From contig NZ_JAKGAM010000001.1 of assembly GCF_023061285.1 (NCBI RefSeq), positions 186,001 through 250,000 on the forward strand: 64,000 nt of DNA, read 5' to 3'. Below are positions 32,924 through 41,565 of the stretch, piece after piece. The notes beneath the pieces are model-generated. The model did not search any database. It had not been told where the DNA came from and worked only from the letters and a program-made list of their open reading frames with translations. Origin of the DNA: Chromohalobacter nigrandesensis (lineage in GTDB: Bacteria > Pseudomonadota > Gammaproteobacteria > Pseudomonadales > Halomonadaceae). Positions within the stretch are counted from its first letter, which is position 1, and each line of letters starts with the position of its first letter. The position numbers and the translations under genes are program-made.

Positions 32924-33850
32924 ATGTCTATAATATCGATGCAGGGAAAACATACACTTATCTTCAAAAGGCGATGGGCACGCCTGTGTGTGCCGGCCTT
33001 CATGGCCAGTGGCCTGTTCGGTTGGGGAGTCGGTGGAGCGCACTGGCCCTGGCCTATAAAGGTCATCGCGCTGCTACTACTGGTATCACTGACTGCAGGT
33101 TGGGTGCTGCTGAGAATCGACCGAGACCTTTTGCACCCCATGCGGAGGCTCTCGGAGCATGCTCGTCGGCTTCATGAAGGTGACAATACCCACCTCATGA
33201 TGACGACCTACCTCACCGAGCGCCACGATGAAGTCGGCGAGCTGGCACGCCAGTTTCAGCATCTGGTCGAAGAGCTCAAGACACACAATGCCCAGTTGCT
33301 GGAACAATCGCTGATCGATCCGCTCACGAAACTGGGCAATCGCCGCATGCTGGAAAATCGTCTCGATGTCGCTCTACCGCTGACGCGTCGTCTCGACTGT
33401 ACGGTGTCGGTGCTGATGATGGATGTCGACCATTTCAAGCCTTATAACGACTATTATGGCCATCCTGCCGGCGATGAATGCCTGGTGCAGATCTCCGGCG
33501 TATTGCGCGATACCTTCCGCCGTGAAACGGATATCGTCGTGCGTCTGGGCGGCGAGGAATTTCTCGTCTTGCTCATCGACACTCCCAGTCAAGAGGCCTG
33601 GCGCCTGGCCGACGCCATGCGTGGCATGATCCAGGCCATGGCTATCCCGCATGAGTACTCGCCCACCGCCGATGTCGTGACCGTCAGTGTGGGGGTCGTG
33701 ACCAGCCCACCCGGCGTCAGCGCGGATATCGATGCCATGATTGCCTGCGCCGATGAAGCCCTTTACGCCTGCAAGGCCCAAGGCCGCAACACCACCCAGG
33801 CGCGCATGCTTTCGTCCCCCACCGAGGCGCTTGAAGCTCACGCCGGATAG
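32924..33850 (+). CDS. Diguanylate cyclase with HAMP-like linker
   Basis: The 308-residue protein has one strong membrane segment (about 45-64) and possibly a weaker one near 24-39, a HAMP-like linker (about 65-120, HPMRRLSEHARRLHEGDNTH), and a GGDEF domain (about 130-300). The active site GGEEF (209-213) is intact, and an I-site RETD (200-203) five residues upstream predicts product inhibition. The FKPYNDYYGHPAGDECL block is canonical. There is almost no periplasmic sensor. Together with the EAL enzyme at 11.5 kb it gives the window both arms of c-di-GMP turnover. A long hairpin terminator follows. Confidence 0.88.
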   Translation: MSIISMQGKHTLIFKRRWARLCVPAFMASGLFGWGVGGAHWPWPIKVIALLLLVSLTAGWVLLRIDRDLLHPMRRLSEHARRLHEGDNTHLMMTTYLTERHDEVGELARQFQHLVEELKTHNAQLLEQSLIDPLTKLGNRRMLENRLDVALPLTRRLDCTVSVLMMDVDHFKPYNDYYGHPAGDECLVQISGVLRDTFRRETDIVVRLGGEEFLVLLIDTPSQEAWRLADAMRGMIQAMAIPHEYSPTADVVTVSVGVVTSPPGVSADIDAMIACADEALYACKAQGRNTTQARMLSSPTEALEAHAG

Positions 33851-33862
33851 CGCCATGATCAA

Positions 33863-33905
33863 AACCCCGCAAGGTACACCCGGCACGGTGGTACCTTGCG
33901 GGGTT
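33863..33905. terminator. Strong terminator after the GGDEF gene
   Basis: AACCCCGCAAGGTAC and GTACCTTGCGGGGTT form a perfect 15-base stem, with a short A run on one side and T on the other, so it can act in both directions. Confidence 0.85.
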
Positions 33906-33920
33906 TGTATGCCTCAATTA

Positions 33921-33936
33921 CTGTATATAATTACAG
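33921..33936. promoter_or_regulatory. LexA (SOS) box candidate over a promoter
   Basis: CTGTATATAATTACAG fits the E. coli LexA consensus CTG(T)-N8-(A)CAG exactly, with an AT-rich centre and a preceding TA as in strong boxes. A TATAAT (33926-33931) lies inside it and a TTTGTA lies 16 bases upstream, so LexA would block this promoter. The next gene on the plus strand is the SatD-like gene 116 bases downstream. Confidence 0.55.
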
Positions 33937-34051
33937 CATTGATGATATCGAGCTAGTCAGCTTATAAATCGTATTATTTTGCGATTATATGCATTTATAG
34001 AATTATTCTACTATTATTGCCATATACCGCATTAAAAGGCGATAAATAAGC

Positions 34052-34702
34052 ATGAATGAGAACTCACTCGGCGTACTGACCGGCGACATCGTCGGGTCAC
34101 GCCGTATCAATGACCACATGCAGCTCGATCAAGCGCTCGAGAGCGTACTAGGGCTCCTCGAATCGCAATACGGGGCATGCGTGGACCGCTATCGAGGCGA
34201 TGGCTTTCAAGTCGCCTTGAGCTCGCCCGCGCAGACCATGACGGCCGCCGTACTGACCCGTGCAGCGTTGATACGTCACTCGCCTTCGCGCCGCGAGACT
34301 TGGGACGCCCGCATCGCAGTGGCCGTCGGCTGGGGGGATTTACCCGAGGCGGGGCGTTTCGCGTCTGCCAATGGCGAGGTCTATGTGCGCTCGGGCCAGA
34401 CCCTGGACGCCTTGAGTGAGGGCGATACACGCTTTGCGCTGTCATTGCCCCAACCCGATGACACCCTGGCCCTGTTGACCCGCTTCGCCGATGACGTCAT
34501 CCAGGGCTGGACCCATAACGCCGCCGAGGTGATGTACTGGCAGTTGCAACACGGCGAAACACAGCAGGCTCTGGCCAAACGCCTTGGGCGCGCGCAATCG
34601 ACCATCCATCAACGTCTGCACGCCGCGCGTTGGTCGCTGATCGACGACTATCTCACGCATCTCGATCGGCGCATCACCGCCATCATGGAGGCTCCGCGAT
34701 GA
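34052..34702 (+). CDS. SatD-like protein with C-terminal HTH
   Basis: The 216-residue product resembles SatD-family proteins, whose function is not established. The N-terminal part has LTGDIVGSR (9-17) and YRGDGFQVAL (47-56). These two Asp-bearing motifs, about 38 residues apart, resemble the metal-binding DIVGF and GDGF motifs of class III nucleotidyl cyclases, and RIAVAVGWGDL (88-98) sits where cyclases have RIGIHxG. The C-terminal part (about 158-195, QQALAKRLGRAQSTIHQRLH) reads as a sigma-70 region 4-like helix-turn-helix. The gene overlaps a broken DUF3307 gene by four bases and lies behind a candidate SOS box. Cyclase activity is only a hypothesis. Confidence 0.6.
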   Translation: MNENSLGVLTGDIVGSRRINDHMQLDQALESVLGLLESQYGACVDRYRGDGFQVALSSPAQTMTAAVLTRAALIRHSPSRRETWDARIAVAVGWGDLPEAGRFASANGEVYVRSGQTLDALSEGDTRFALSLPQPDDTLALLTRFADDVIQGWTHNAAEVMYWQLQHGETQQALAKRLGRAQSTIHQRLHAARWSLIDDYLTHLDRRITAIMEAPR

Positions 34703-34859
34703 TCGATTCTCCCTTGACCACGCTATTGCTGTTACTGATCGCGCACCTGGCCGGTGACTTTCTGCTCCGGAGCCGTACGTCCTGCTGGGCACCATGCTGA
34801 GCTTCTCGTTGACGCTTACGCTGGGCATACTGATCGCCCATTGGTATACCGCCTTGTAG
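34699..34859 (+). pseudogene. DUF3307 membrane protein with internal deletion
   Basis: The frame opens with MIDSPLTTLLLLLIAHLAGD, then FLLRS, the normal start of DUF3307 membrane proteins that accompany SatD. It then shifts and stops within ten codons. In another frame the DNA continues as EPYVLLGTMLSFSLTLTLGI, then LIAHWYTAL and a stop, which reads as the C-terminal end of the same protein. Everything between, roughly 200 residues judging from the usual length, is missing. The ATG overlaps the stop of the upstream gene (ATGA), so the pair was once coupled. Confidence 0.68.
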
Positions 34860-34891
34860 TCCTGTAATACGTCAACGCCGGAGACGCCGCC

Positions 34892-35785
34892 ATGCCGACG
34901 CCACGCTTCCATGTGCACCAAGCGCAATGGCGGCTCCCCGTGCCCTGCCTTCCGATGGCCTGCGTTGTTGCCGTCTGCCTGCTTGCGCTGACAGCGTGCA
35001 GCGGTACGCCGATGTTGGAATCACGCCACGGCTATCAGGTCGATCATCGTTATCAGTCCACCGCCCAGAGCAGCCGCGTGCGCCACTTGGTGCTGCATTA
35101 CACCGACAGTAATGCACGGCGGTCGCTTCACACCCTGACCGGACCGCATGTAAGTTCGCACTATCTAGTGACGCACGACTCAACGCCGACGGTCTATCAA
35201 CTGGTCGATGAATCGCGGCGCGCCTGGCATGCCGGGGCCAGCGCCTGGGGCTCGCGTGCGAACCTCAATGACACCTCCATCGGTATCGAGATCGTCAATC
35301 GTGGGCCGCGCGACATGCCCCATGGACGCACCTGGACACCCTATCCCGCGCAACAGATCGACACGCTCATCGCCGTGGCACGCGACATCATCGCGCGCCA
35401 CGACATCGACCCTGTGGATGTCGTGGGCCACGCCGACGTCGCCCCGCAGCGCAAGATCGACCCCGGCCCGCGTTTTCCCTGGTATCGGCTTTATCGCGCA
35501 GGCATCGGCGCCTGGCCTGACACCGACCGCGTCGCGGCTTATCAAGCATACTTCACGCAGCATCCGCCGAGCCTGGCGCAATTTCAGCGTGCACTCGCAG
35601 CTTACGGTTATCCGGTGCGTATCACGGGAACATTCGATTCACTCACCCACGACACCTTGCGTGCCTTTCAGATGCACTTTCGGCCGATACGCCATGAGGG
35701 TTTTCCCGATACGCAGAGCACGGCCATCCTCTGGGCACTGCTGGAGAAATATCGGCCCGAGGCCTTAAAGAACATCCGTAAATAG
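34892..35785 (+). CDS. amiD: AmiD-like N-acetylmuramoyl-L-alanine amidase
   Basis: AmiD is an outer-membrane lipoprotein that cleaves the MurNAc-L-Ala bond, including on anhydro-muropeptides. The 297-residue product has a lipoprotein signal with LLALTAC (Cys about 36), an amidase_2 domain (about 60-205) with the zinc ligands in VLHYTDS, GHADVAPQRKIDPGP, and SIGIEIVNRG, and a C-terminal peptidoglycan-binding domain (about 225-290, LAQFQRALAAYGYPVRITGT). Length and order match E. coli AmiD. It appears to be expressed alone; the structured repeat copy B follows seven bases after the stop. Confidence 0.88.
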   Translation: MPTPRFHVHQAQWRLPVPCLPMACVVAVCLLALTACSGTPMLESRHGYQVDHRYQSTAQSSRVRHLVLHYTDSNARRSLHTLTGPHVSSHYLVTHDSTPTVYQLVDESRRAWHAGASAWGSRANLNDTSIGIEIVNRGPRDMPHGRTWTPYPAQQIDTLIAVARDIIARHDIDPVDVVGHADVAPQRKIDPGPRFPWYRLYRAGIGAWPDTDRVAAYQAYFTQHPPSLAQFQRALAAYGYPVRITGTFDSLTHDTLRAFQMHFRPIRHEGFPDTQSTAILWALLEKYRPEALKNIRK

Positions 35786-35791
35786 CACGTC

Positions 35792-35882
35792 GGTGGTAAG
35801 CCTTTGCGAGGGCGCTGTAAACCCTTCCCTGGGCGCTACATTCGTCTTCCATGACGAATGACCCTCGCACCGGCTTACCACC
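35792..35882. repeat. Covarying structured repeat, copy B
   Basis: Outermost arms GGTGGTAAGCC and GGCTTACCACC pair perfectly (35792-35802, 35872-35882). Next TGCGAGGG pairs with CCCTCGCA. Inside are the constant core with CCC-TTCCCT-GGG and an inner hairpin ATTCGTC-TTCCAT-GACGAAT (35840-35859). The element sits between convergent amiD and the XRE-cupin gene; on the strand of the latter the loops read AUGGAA and AGGGAA. Confidence 0.78.
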
Positions 35883-35903
35883 GCGCGGCGCAACAACCCT
35901 GGA

Positions 35904-36461
35904 CTAGACCTGCGGGTAATGAATCACGCAGTGAAAGCGCGCGGTGCGTTGGTCGGGGTTGCGATAGCCATGCTCACGGTCGGCGGTAAAGCGTCGTGCC
36001 TCGCCGGTGCCAAGCGCGCTCCACTGCCCTTCGAGGCCCAGTTCAAGTGCCCCTTCAAGCACCACGACATGTTCGACCACGCCAGGTTCGTGGGGAGATG
36101 ACTCGCTGCATGCTCCCGGCGCCAGTTCGATCAGGAACATTTCGAAGCGTAGTTCGGGGTCGAAGGCGAAGAGCGGCGTCACCGTAATGCCAGCGGCGGC
36201 GTCTTCCAATACCATGGTGGCAGCATCGTCAGGCGGGCTGCCCTCAACCGAGGCCTGCTCGAAGAACTGCGAGAACGACACGCGGAATCCGCCCGAGATT
36301 TTCCATAACGTCGCCACGGTGGGGCTCGACTCGCCGCGCTCGATCTGCCCCAGCATCGCCTTGCTGACCCCCGTCGCCTGCGCAGCCCTATCGAGACTCC
36401 AGCCTTGCGCGGCACGCAGCGTCTTGAGCGTCGCGGCGATGTGCGGTGTGGGTTCCTGCAT
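35904..36461 (-). CDS. XRE-cupin transcriptional regulator
   Basis: The 185-residue protein has an N-terminal XRE helix-turn-helix (about 8-62, WSLDRAAQATGVSKAMLGQI, ERGESSPTVATLWKI) and a C-terminal cupin domain (about 105-180, EHVVVLEGALELGLEGQWSA). This is the plan of regulators such as PuuR or SutR, where the cupin binds a small ligand. GAGGAGG precedes the ATG at 36461; a longer frame reads into the element at 36502. It diverges from benE, and a perfect palindrome before benE (36684-36699) is a natural operator, so it probably controls benE in response to a carboxylic ligand. Confidence 0.85.
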   Translation of the reverse strand: MQEPTPHIAATLKTLRAAQGWSLDRAAQATGVSKAMLGQIERGESSPTVATLWKISGGFRVSFSQFFEQASVEGSPPDDAATMVLEDAAAGITVTPLFAFDPELRFEMFLIELAPGACSESSPHEPGVVEHVVVLEGALELGLEGQWSALGTGEARRFTADREHGYRNPDQRTARFHCVIHYPQV

Positions 36462-36501
36462 GTCCGTGACCTCCTCCTCTAAACCGTCCTTGGAATGACT
36501 A

Positions 36502-36641
36502 GGCACTGTCCGAAAAGTGTCTGCGCTCGACCATGCTGCGTTAAAAATTGGCTCAAAGTACTCATTTACCACCGTAAACTCCGTCTTTTCGCCGATTTTT
36601 GCCTTGCCTGATCATCGCTCGTCGACTTTTCAGACAAGGCC
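36502..36641. mobile_element. MITE-like element with imperfect terminal inverted repeats
   Basis: GGCACTGTCCGAAAAGT at the left end matches the reverse complement of the right end (GGCCTTGTCTGAAAAGT) at 14 of 17 positions. Inside, AAAAATTGGC and GCCGATTTTT form a second nearly perfect pair. The roughly 140-base length, nested inverted repeats, absence of coding sequence and position in a divergent promoter gap suggest a non-autonomous miniature element. No target-site duplication was clearly identified. Confidence 0.45.
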
Positions 36642-36683
36642 TGCACCGTGGGTTAATTGTACGTCATCGTCGGCGCTGCTATC

Positions 36684-36699
36684 GTGCGTTATAACGCAC
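36684..36699. promoter_or_regulatory. 16-base palindrome, putative XRE-cupin operator
   Basis: GTGCGTTATAACGCAC is a perfect palindrome 41 bases upstream of the benE ATG. Its place between the divergent regulator and benE suggests the regulator binds here. The MITE-like element now separates it from the regulator's own start. Confidence 0.6.
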
Positions 36700-36740
36700 A
36701 ACATGCCAAAATCAGCCGTCTGACTGGGCAAGGAGCCACC

Positions 36741-37919
36741 ATGCGTCAGCCTTTTTTTCTACGCGACCTTTCCGTCTCGGCGAGCGTGGCGGGGTTCGTG
36801 GCCGTGCTGGTGAGCTACGCCAGTTCGGCGGTGATCGTCTTTCAGGCGGCCGAGGCTGCCGGCGCGAGCCCTGCACAGATCGGCGGCTGGCTGAGCACGC
36901 TGGGGTTGGGCATGGGCGTCACGTCGCTGGGGTTGTCGCTTTACTATCGCGTGCCGGTACTTACCGCATGGTCGACTCCCGGCGCGGCGTTACTGGCCAC
37001 GAGCCTCGGCGACTACACACTCGCCGAGGCCATCGGCGTGTTCCTGTTCTCGGGCGCGCTGATGGTGCTATGCGGGGTCACGGGAATCTTCGCACGGCTC
37101 ATGGAGCGCATACCCCACGCCCTCGCCGCCGCCATGCTCGGCGGGGTATTGCTGCGCTTCGGGCTCGAGGCCTTTGCCTCTCTCGAGGATAATGTCAGCC
37201 TGGTGGGCGCCATGTGCATTGCGTATCTGCTGGGGCGGCGCTATTGCCCTCGCTACGCGGTACTCGGTGTGCTTCTGGCCGGGTTGGCCGTCGCCGGGCT
37301 GCAAGGCGGCATCGACACGACGCGTGTCACGCTGGCCATCGACATGCCCGAACCGATCATGCCGCGCTTTACGTTGTCGTCGCTGATCGGCATAGGTATT
37401 CCGCTGTTCGTGGTCAGCATGGCGTCCCAGAACGCGCCGGGGGTGGCCACGTTACGCGCAGCAGGCTATACGCCCCCGTTGTCGCCGCTGATCGCCTGCA
37501 CGGGATTGGCGACGCTGATATTGGCACCACTCGGCGGTTTCTCGATCTGCCTGGCGGCGATCACCGCTGCCATCTGCATGGGGCCTGAAGCGCATCCCGA
37601 TCCCGGGCGGCGCTACATGGCCGCCGCTTGCGCGGGGGCCTTCTACTTGCTGGCGGGAGTCTTCGGCGGCTCCATCGGTACGCTGTTCGCCGCCCTGCCC
37701 AGCCCTTTGGTACTGGCCATCGCAGGGCTGGCGCTGTTGACCACCATCGGCGGTAGCCTGCACAACGCCCTGCACGACGACAGCCAGCGCGACGCGGCGC
37801 TGGTCACCTTTCTCATCACCGCCTCGGGGGTGACGCTACTGGGTGTCGGTGCCGCGTTCTGGGGTCTCGTCGGTGGCATGCTCACCCGGGCGCTACTGAC
37901 GCCCGCGCGCCCGTCATGA
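36741..37919 (+). CDS. benE: BenE-family benzoate/proton symporter
   Basis: The 392-residue protein is an inner-membrane transporter of the BenE family, linked to benzoate uptake. It has about 11-12 hydrophobic helices with conserved stretches such as TAWSTPGAALLATS (about 73-86) and FVVSMASQNAPGVATLRAAG near 235. AAGGAG lies upstream of the ATG at 36741; a frame 28 codons longer runs through the palindrome and is rejected. No benzoate-degradation gene is adjacent, so the substrate might be another aromatic or organic acid. Confidence 0.86.
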   Translation: MRQPFFLRDLSVSASVAGFVAVLVSYASSAVIVFQAAEAAGASPAQIGGWLSTLGLGMGVTSLGLSLYYRVPVLTAWSTPGAALLATSLGDYTLAEAIGVFLFSGALMVLCGVTGIFARLMERIPHALAAAMLGGVLLRFGLEAFASLEDNVSLVGAMCIAYLLGRRYCPRYAVLGVLLAGLAVAGLQGGIDTTRVTLAIDMPEPIMPRFTLSSLIGIGIPLFVVSMASQNAPGVATLRAAGYTPPLSPLIACTGLATLILAPLGGFSICLAAITAAICMGPEAHPDPGRRYMAAACAGAFYLLAGVFGGSIGTLFAALPSPLVLAIAGLALLTTIGGSLHNALHDDSQRDAALVTFLITASGVTLLGVGAAFWGLVGGMLTRALLTPARPS

Positions 37920-37948
37920 CCAGCGCCCGGCGCAAGCAGAAACCGCCA

Positions 37949-40600
37949 TCATCCGGTATTACGCAGGCCCGCCGCGATCCCCGCCATGGTCACCATCAAC
38001 GCCCGCGATAGCTCGGGACTGATCGCGCCGTCGGCGTCGCGGTTACGCTGCAGGAGCTCCGCCTGCAGGCCATGCAAGGGGTCGATATAGGGGTTGCGCA
38101 CCTCGATGGCCTGGCGAATCAGTGGCGTGTGCTCGAGTAGTTCATCCTGATCGAGGATATCCAGCAGCGCCGTGTGCAGATGCGCCAGACGCTCGCGCAG
38201 CGACTTGCCCAGGGCTTGCAGCGCCGGCTCGTCGACCAGACGACGCTCGTAATACGCCGCGATGTCCGGGTCGGCTTTGGCCAGCAGCATTTCGAGCATG
38301 TCCAGATAGGTACCGAAGAACGGCCAGCGCGCGCGCATGTCACGCAGGCGCTCGCGGCCGTCGGGTTCGGCGAGACGCGTGGCGAAGGCCTCGCCACTGC
38401 CCAGCCAGGCCGGCAGCATGAGCCGCGTTTGGGTCCAGGCGAAGATCCAGGGAATCGCCCGCAGCGATTCCACCCCGCCCTCCTGGCGTCGCTTCGCCGG
38501 TCGCGAGCCCAGCGGCAGCCGGCCCAGCGCGCTTTCCGGTGTCACCGAACGGAAATAGGGCACGAAGTCGGGGTCCTCGCGGACCACGCCGACGTAGGCG
38601 CGATGCGCGATATCGGCCAGGCGGTCCATTTCCTCACGCCACACCGGTTCCGGGTCGGGCGGCGGCAGCAACGTGGCTTCGAGCACCGCACAGGCGTAGA
38701 TCTCCATGGAGCGCAGGGCGATATCCGGCTGACCGAACTTGAAGCGGATCATTTCGCCCTGCTCGGTGACGCGCAAGCTGCCGTTCACCGAACCCGGCGG
38801 CTGCGAGAGAATCGCCGCATGCGCCGGACCGCCGCCGCGTCCCACGGTACCGCCACGCCCATGGAACAGCGTCAATGCGACGCCGTGTTCACGGCAGATA
38901 CCGACGAGTTGTTCCTGGGCGCGGTACTGGGCCCAGGCAGCGGCCAGTTGACCGGCGTCCTTGGCCGAATCCGAATAACCGATCATGACTTCCTGGTTAT
39001 CGCCAGCCATGCGCCGGTACCCCGGCAATGACAGCAACCGCTGGATGACATCGCCGGCGCGATTGAGATCGTCGAGCGTTTCGAACAGCGGTGCGATAGG
39101 CAGGTGCATGTCGCCGCCGACTTCCTTCATCAACAGCGCCACCGCCAGCACGTCGGACGGCTGCCCCGCCATGGAGATGACATAAGTACCCAGCGCTTCG
39201 CGGTGCTCGCGGGCGATGACGCGGAAGGTGTCGATGACCTCGCGGGTTTCCGCCGAGCAATCCCAGCGCCGGGGAATCAGCGGGCGTGGCGATGCCAGCT
39301 CCTCGAGGAGGAAGGCCTGACGCTGGTCTTCGTCCCACTCGAGGTAGTGACCCAAGCCCAGACAATCGCTGAGCTCGTCGAAAACCTGGGCATGACGCCC
39401 GGCTTCCTGGCGGATATCCAGCTTGGTGAGCGAGACGCCGAACACCGCCACACGTCGCAGGGTATCCAGCAGGCTGCCGTTGGCGATGGTATCCAGGCCC
39501 ATATCGCACAACGAGCGATAGCAGGTCAGCAGCGGCGCATAGAGCTGATCGCGGGTTTCGATGATGGGAATATCGCTGTCGAACGGACGCCCATCGAGAC
39601 GCGCCTTGGCCCAGTCGCGCGTCGCCTCGACCCGTGCCAGCAAGCGCTTGAGCAAGGCCCGATACGGCTCGGGATCACTGCCGACTTCGGCACGCAGCGC
39701 GCCGTTGGCCTTCCACATCGAGAGTTCGGACTTGAGGCGTAAAAGGTCACGCGCGTAGAGATCGGCGGCCATCCAGCGGCCCAGCAGCAGCACTTCCTCG
39801 GTAACCCGCCCGGTGACATTGGGATTGCCATCACGGTCGCCGCCCATCCACGAGGCGAAGCGCAACGGTGCGGCGTCCAGCGGCAAACGCTCACCGGCGG
39901 AGGCCAGCAATAGATCATCCAGCTCGCGATGAAAATCGGGCACCGCCTGCCACAGCGAGTTTTCGATCACCGCGAAGCCCCATTTGGCTTCATCCACCGG
40001 GGTCGGGCGTTCGTGGCGAATCTCGTCGGTGTGCCAGGCCTGACCGATCAACTCCTCGAGCCGCCCCCGGGCACGGCCGGCGATTTCCTCGCGCTCGGTA
40101 GCGCCTTCCATGGTGCTCAGGCACTCGTCTATGGAATCGTATTTGCGGATCAGGGTGCGTCGGATGACCTCGGTGGGATGCGCGGTGAGCACCAGTTCCA
40201 CACGCATGGCGGCCAGTGTCTCGACCAGCTTGCGCGGCGCATGGCCGGCGCTACGAATGCGTTCGAACAGTTCGCCGAGATCGGGCTGGGTGCCGGGCTT
40301 GTAGTCCTCGACGCGACGAAAGCGCGCGCGATAGTGCTGCTCGGCGATATTGGAGAAGTTGAGAAACTGGTTGAAGGCACGCGTGACCGGCAGCAAGTCC
40401 TGCTCGGGCAGCGCGCGCAGGTATTCGATCAATTCACGGCGGCCTTCGCTGTCTTCCTGACGCCCTTGCTTGGCCAGGCGGCGAATGGTCTCGATCTTGT
40501 CGACGAAGCCATCGCCCAGGTCATCGGCGATGGTGCGGCCCAGGCTATCGCCGAGGATGCGGACGTTGTCGCGCAGCGATTCATGCAAGTCGTGACTCAT
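37949..40600 (-). CDS. ppc: Phosphoenolpyruvate carboxylase
   Basis: PEPC makes oxaloacetate from PEP and bicarbonate, refilling the TCA cycle. The 883-residue length matches E. coli Ppc. The catalytic histidine motif VLTAHPTEV lies near residue 141, LTLFHGRGGTVGRGGGPAHA in the second half is the active-site glycine loop, MIGYSDSAKDAG is present, and the C-terminus ends in the expected GLRNTG. GGAGGG precedes the ATG at 40600; the frame extends 15 codons further but without support. It is transcribed leftward after mazG with a 120-base gap, so it may have its own promoter. In halophiles it also feeds ectoine and glutamate synthesis. Confidence 0.96.
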   Translation of the reverse strand: MSHDLHESLRDNVRILGDSLGRTIADDLGDGFVDKIETIRRLAKQGRQEDSEGRRELIEYLRALPEQDLLPVTRAFNQFLNFSNIAEQHYRARFRRVEDYKPGTQPDLGELFERIRSAGHAPRKLVETLAAMRVELVLTAHPTEVIRRTLIRKYDSIDECLSTMEGATEREEIAGRARGRLEELIGQAWHTDEIRHERPTPVDEAKWGFAVIENSLWQAVPDFHRELDDLLLASAGERLPLDAAPLRFASWMGGDRDGNPNVTGRVTEEVLLLGRWMAADLYARDLLRLKSELSMWKANGALRAEVGSDPEPYRALLKRLLARVEATRDWAKARLDGRPFDSDIPIIETRDQLYAPLLTCYRSLCDMGLDTIANGSLLDTLRRVAVFGVSLTKLDIRQEAGRHAQVFDELSDCLGLGHYLEWDEDQRQAFLLEELASPRPLIPRRWDCSAETREVIDTFRVIAREHREALGTYVISMAGQPSDVLAVALLMKEVGGDMHLPIAPLFETLDDLNRAGDVIQRLLSLPGYRRMAGDNQEVMIGYSDSAKDAGQLAAAWAQYRAQEQLVGICREHGVALTLFHGRGGTVGRGGGPAHAAILSQPPGSVNGSLRVTEQGEMIRFKFGQPDIALRSMEIYACAVLEATLLPPPDPEPVWREEMDRLADIAHRAYVGVVREDPDFVPYFRSVTPESALGRLPLGSRPAKRRQEGGVESLRAIPWIFAWTQTRLMLPAWLGSGEAFATRLAEPDGRERLRDMRARWPFFGTYLDMLEMLLAKADPDIAAYYERRLVDEPALQALGKSLRERLAHLHTALLDILDQDELLEHTPLIRQAIEVRNPYIDPLHGLQAELLQRNRDADGAISPELSRALMVTMAGIAAGLRNTG

Positions 40601-40722
40601 GATGCCCTCCGTGGTGGATGTGCCGGTCATCGCGGTGGCCGACATGGCAAGTTGTTGTCTTGACTATTGTTGTCTTGACTACATTACCCGGGCACGCCGA
40701 CACCCACAACGGATGCTCCCCC

Positions 40723-41565
40723 TCAGGATGCCGAGGTTTCACGGCGCTTGGCGGCCTGCCAGTGACGCTCCATCTCGTCGAGGGACGAGGCCTCGAGGGA
40801 ATCGCCCCGCTCCGCCAGCGCACGCTCCACATGACGAAAGCGGCGCTCGAACTTGCCATTGGCTTCGCGCAGCGCGCGCTCGGGGTCGATATCGAAGCGC
40901 CTGGCCAGGTTAGTCACGGCGAACAGCAGGTCGCCGATCTCCTCGCGCACGTGGTCTGCATCCTGCTGCTCGGCGGCCTCCTCGACTTCCGCCAGCTCTT
41001 CGCGGATCTTGTCGTAGACGCCGCGCTCATCGGGCCAGTCGAAGCCGACCCGGGCGGCACGCTTGGAGAGCTTGGCACCACGCGACAGGGCCGGCAGCGT
41101 GCGTGGCACGTCATCCAGCACCGACACCGCCTCGCGGGTCTCGCGCTCCTGCGCCTTGAGAGCTTCCCAACGCGTCTTGACGCCCGCCGTTTCGACCTCG
41201 TCGGCGGAAACGCCCGCGGGACGCCGCGAGTCAAGCGTGCCCTCGGGAAATACATGCGGATGACGCGCCACCATCTTGGCAGTCAACACATCGACGACGT
41301 CGTGAAAATCGAAGCGCCCTTCCTCCCGCGCGAACTGGCTGTAATAGACGACCTGAAACAGCAAGTCACCCAACTCGCCGGGCAGTTCGTCGAAGGCGCG
41401 GCGCTCGATGGCATCGGCCACCTCGTAGGACTCTTCCAGGGTGTGCGGGACGATGCTGTCCCAGTCCTGTTTGACGTCCCAGGGGCAACCTTGATCGGTG
41501 TCCCGCAACACCGCCATCAACGTCAAAAGATCGTCGAGCCCGTAACGCGTGGATGCCTCGCTCAT
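40723..41565 (-). CDS. mazG: MazG nucleoside triphosphate pyrophosphohydrolase
   Basis: MazG hydrolyses NTPs to NMPs and PPi and in E. coli moderates ppGpp signalling. The 280-residue protein has two MazG repeats. The first holds GCPWDVKQDWDSIVPHTLEE then SYEVADAIE; the second holds EELAEVEEAAEQQDADHVRE then EIGDLLFAVTNLAR with the metal-binding E-x-x-E/D pattern. It starts four bases inside the relA stop (ATGA), so it is coupled to the alarmone synthetase, a conserved arrangement in gammaproteobacteria. Confidence 0.95.
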   Translation of the reverse strand: MSEASTRYGLDDLLTLMAVLRDTDQGCPWDVKQDWDSIVPHTLEESYEVADAIERRAFDELPGELGDLLFQVVYYSQFAREEGRFDFHDVVDVLTAKMVARHPHVFPEGTLDSRRPAGVSADEVETAGVKTRWEALKAQERETREAVSVLDDVPRTLPALSRGAKLSKRAARVGFDWPDERGVYDKIREELAEVEEAAEQQDADHVREEIGDLLFAVTNLARRFDIDPERALREANGKFERRFRHVERALAERGDSLEASSLDEMERHWQAAKRRETSAS

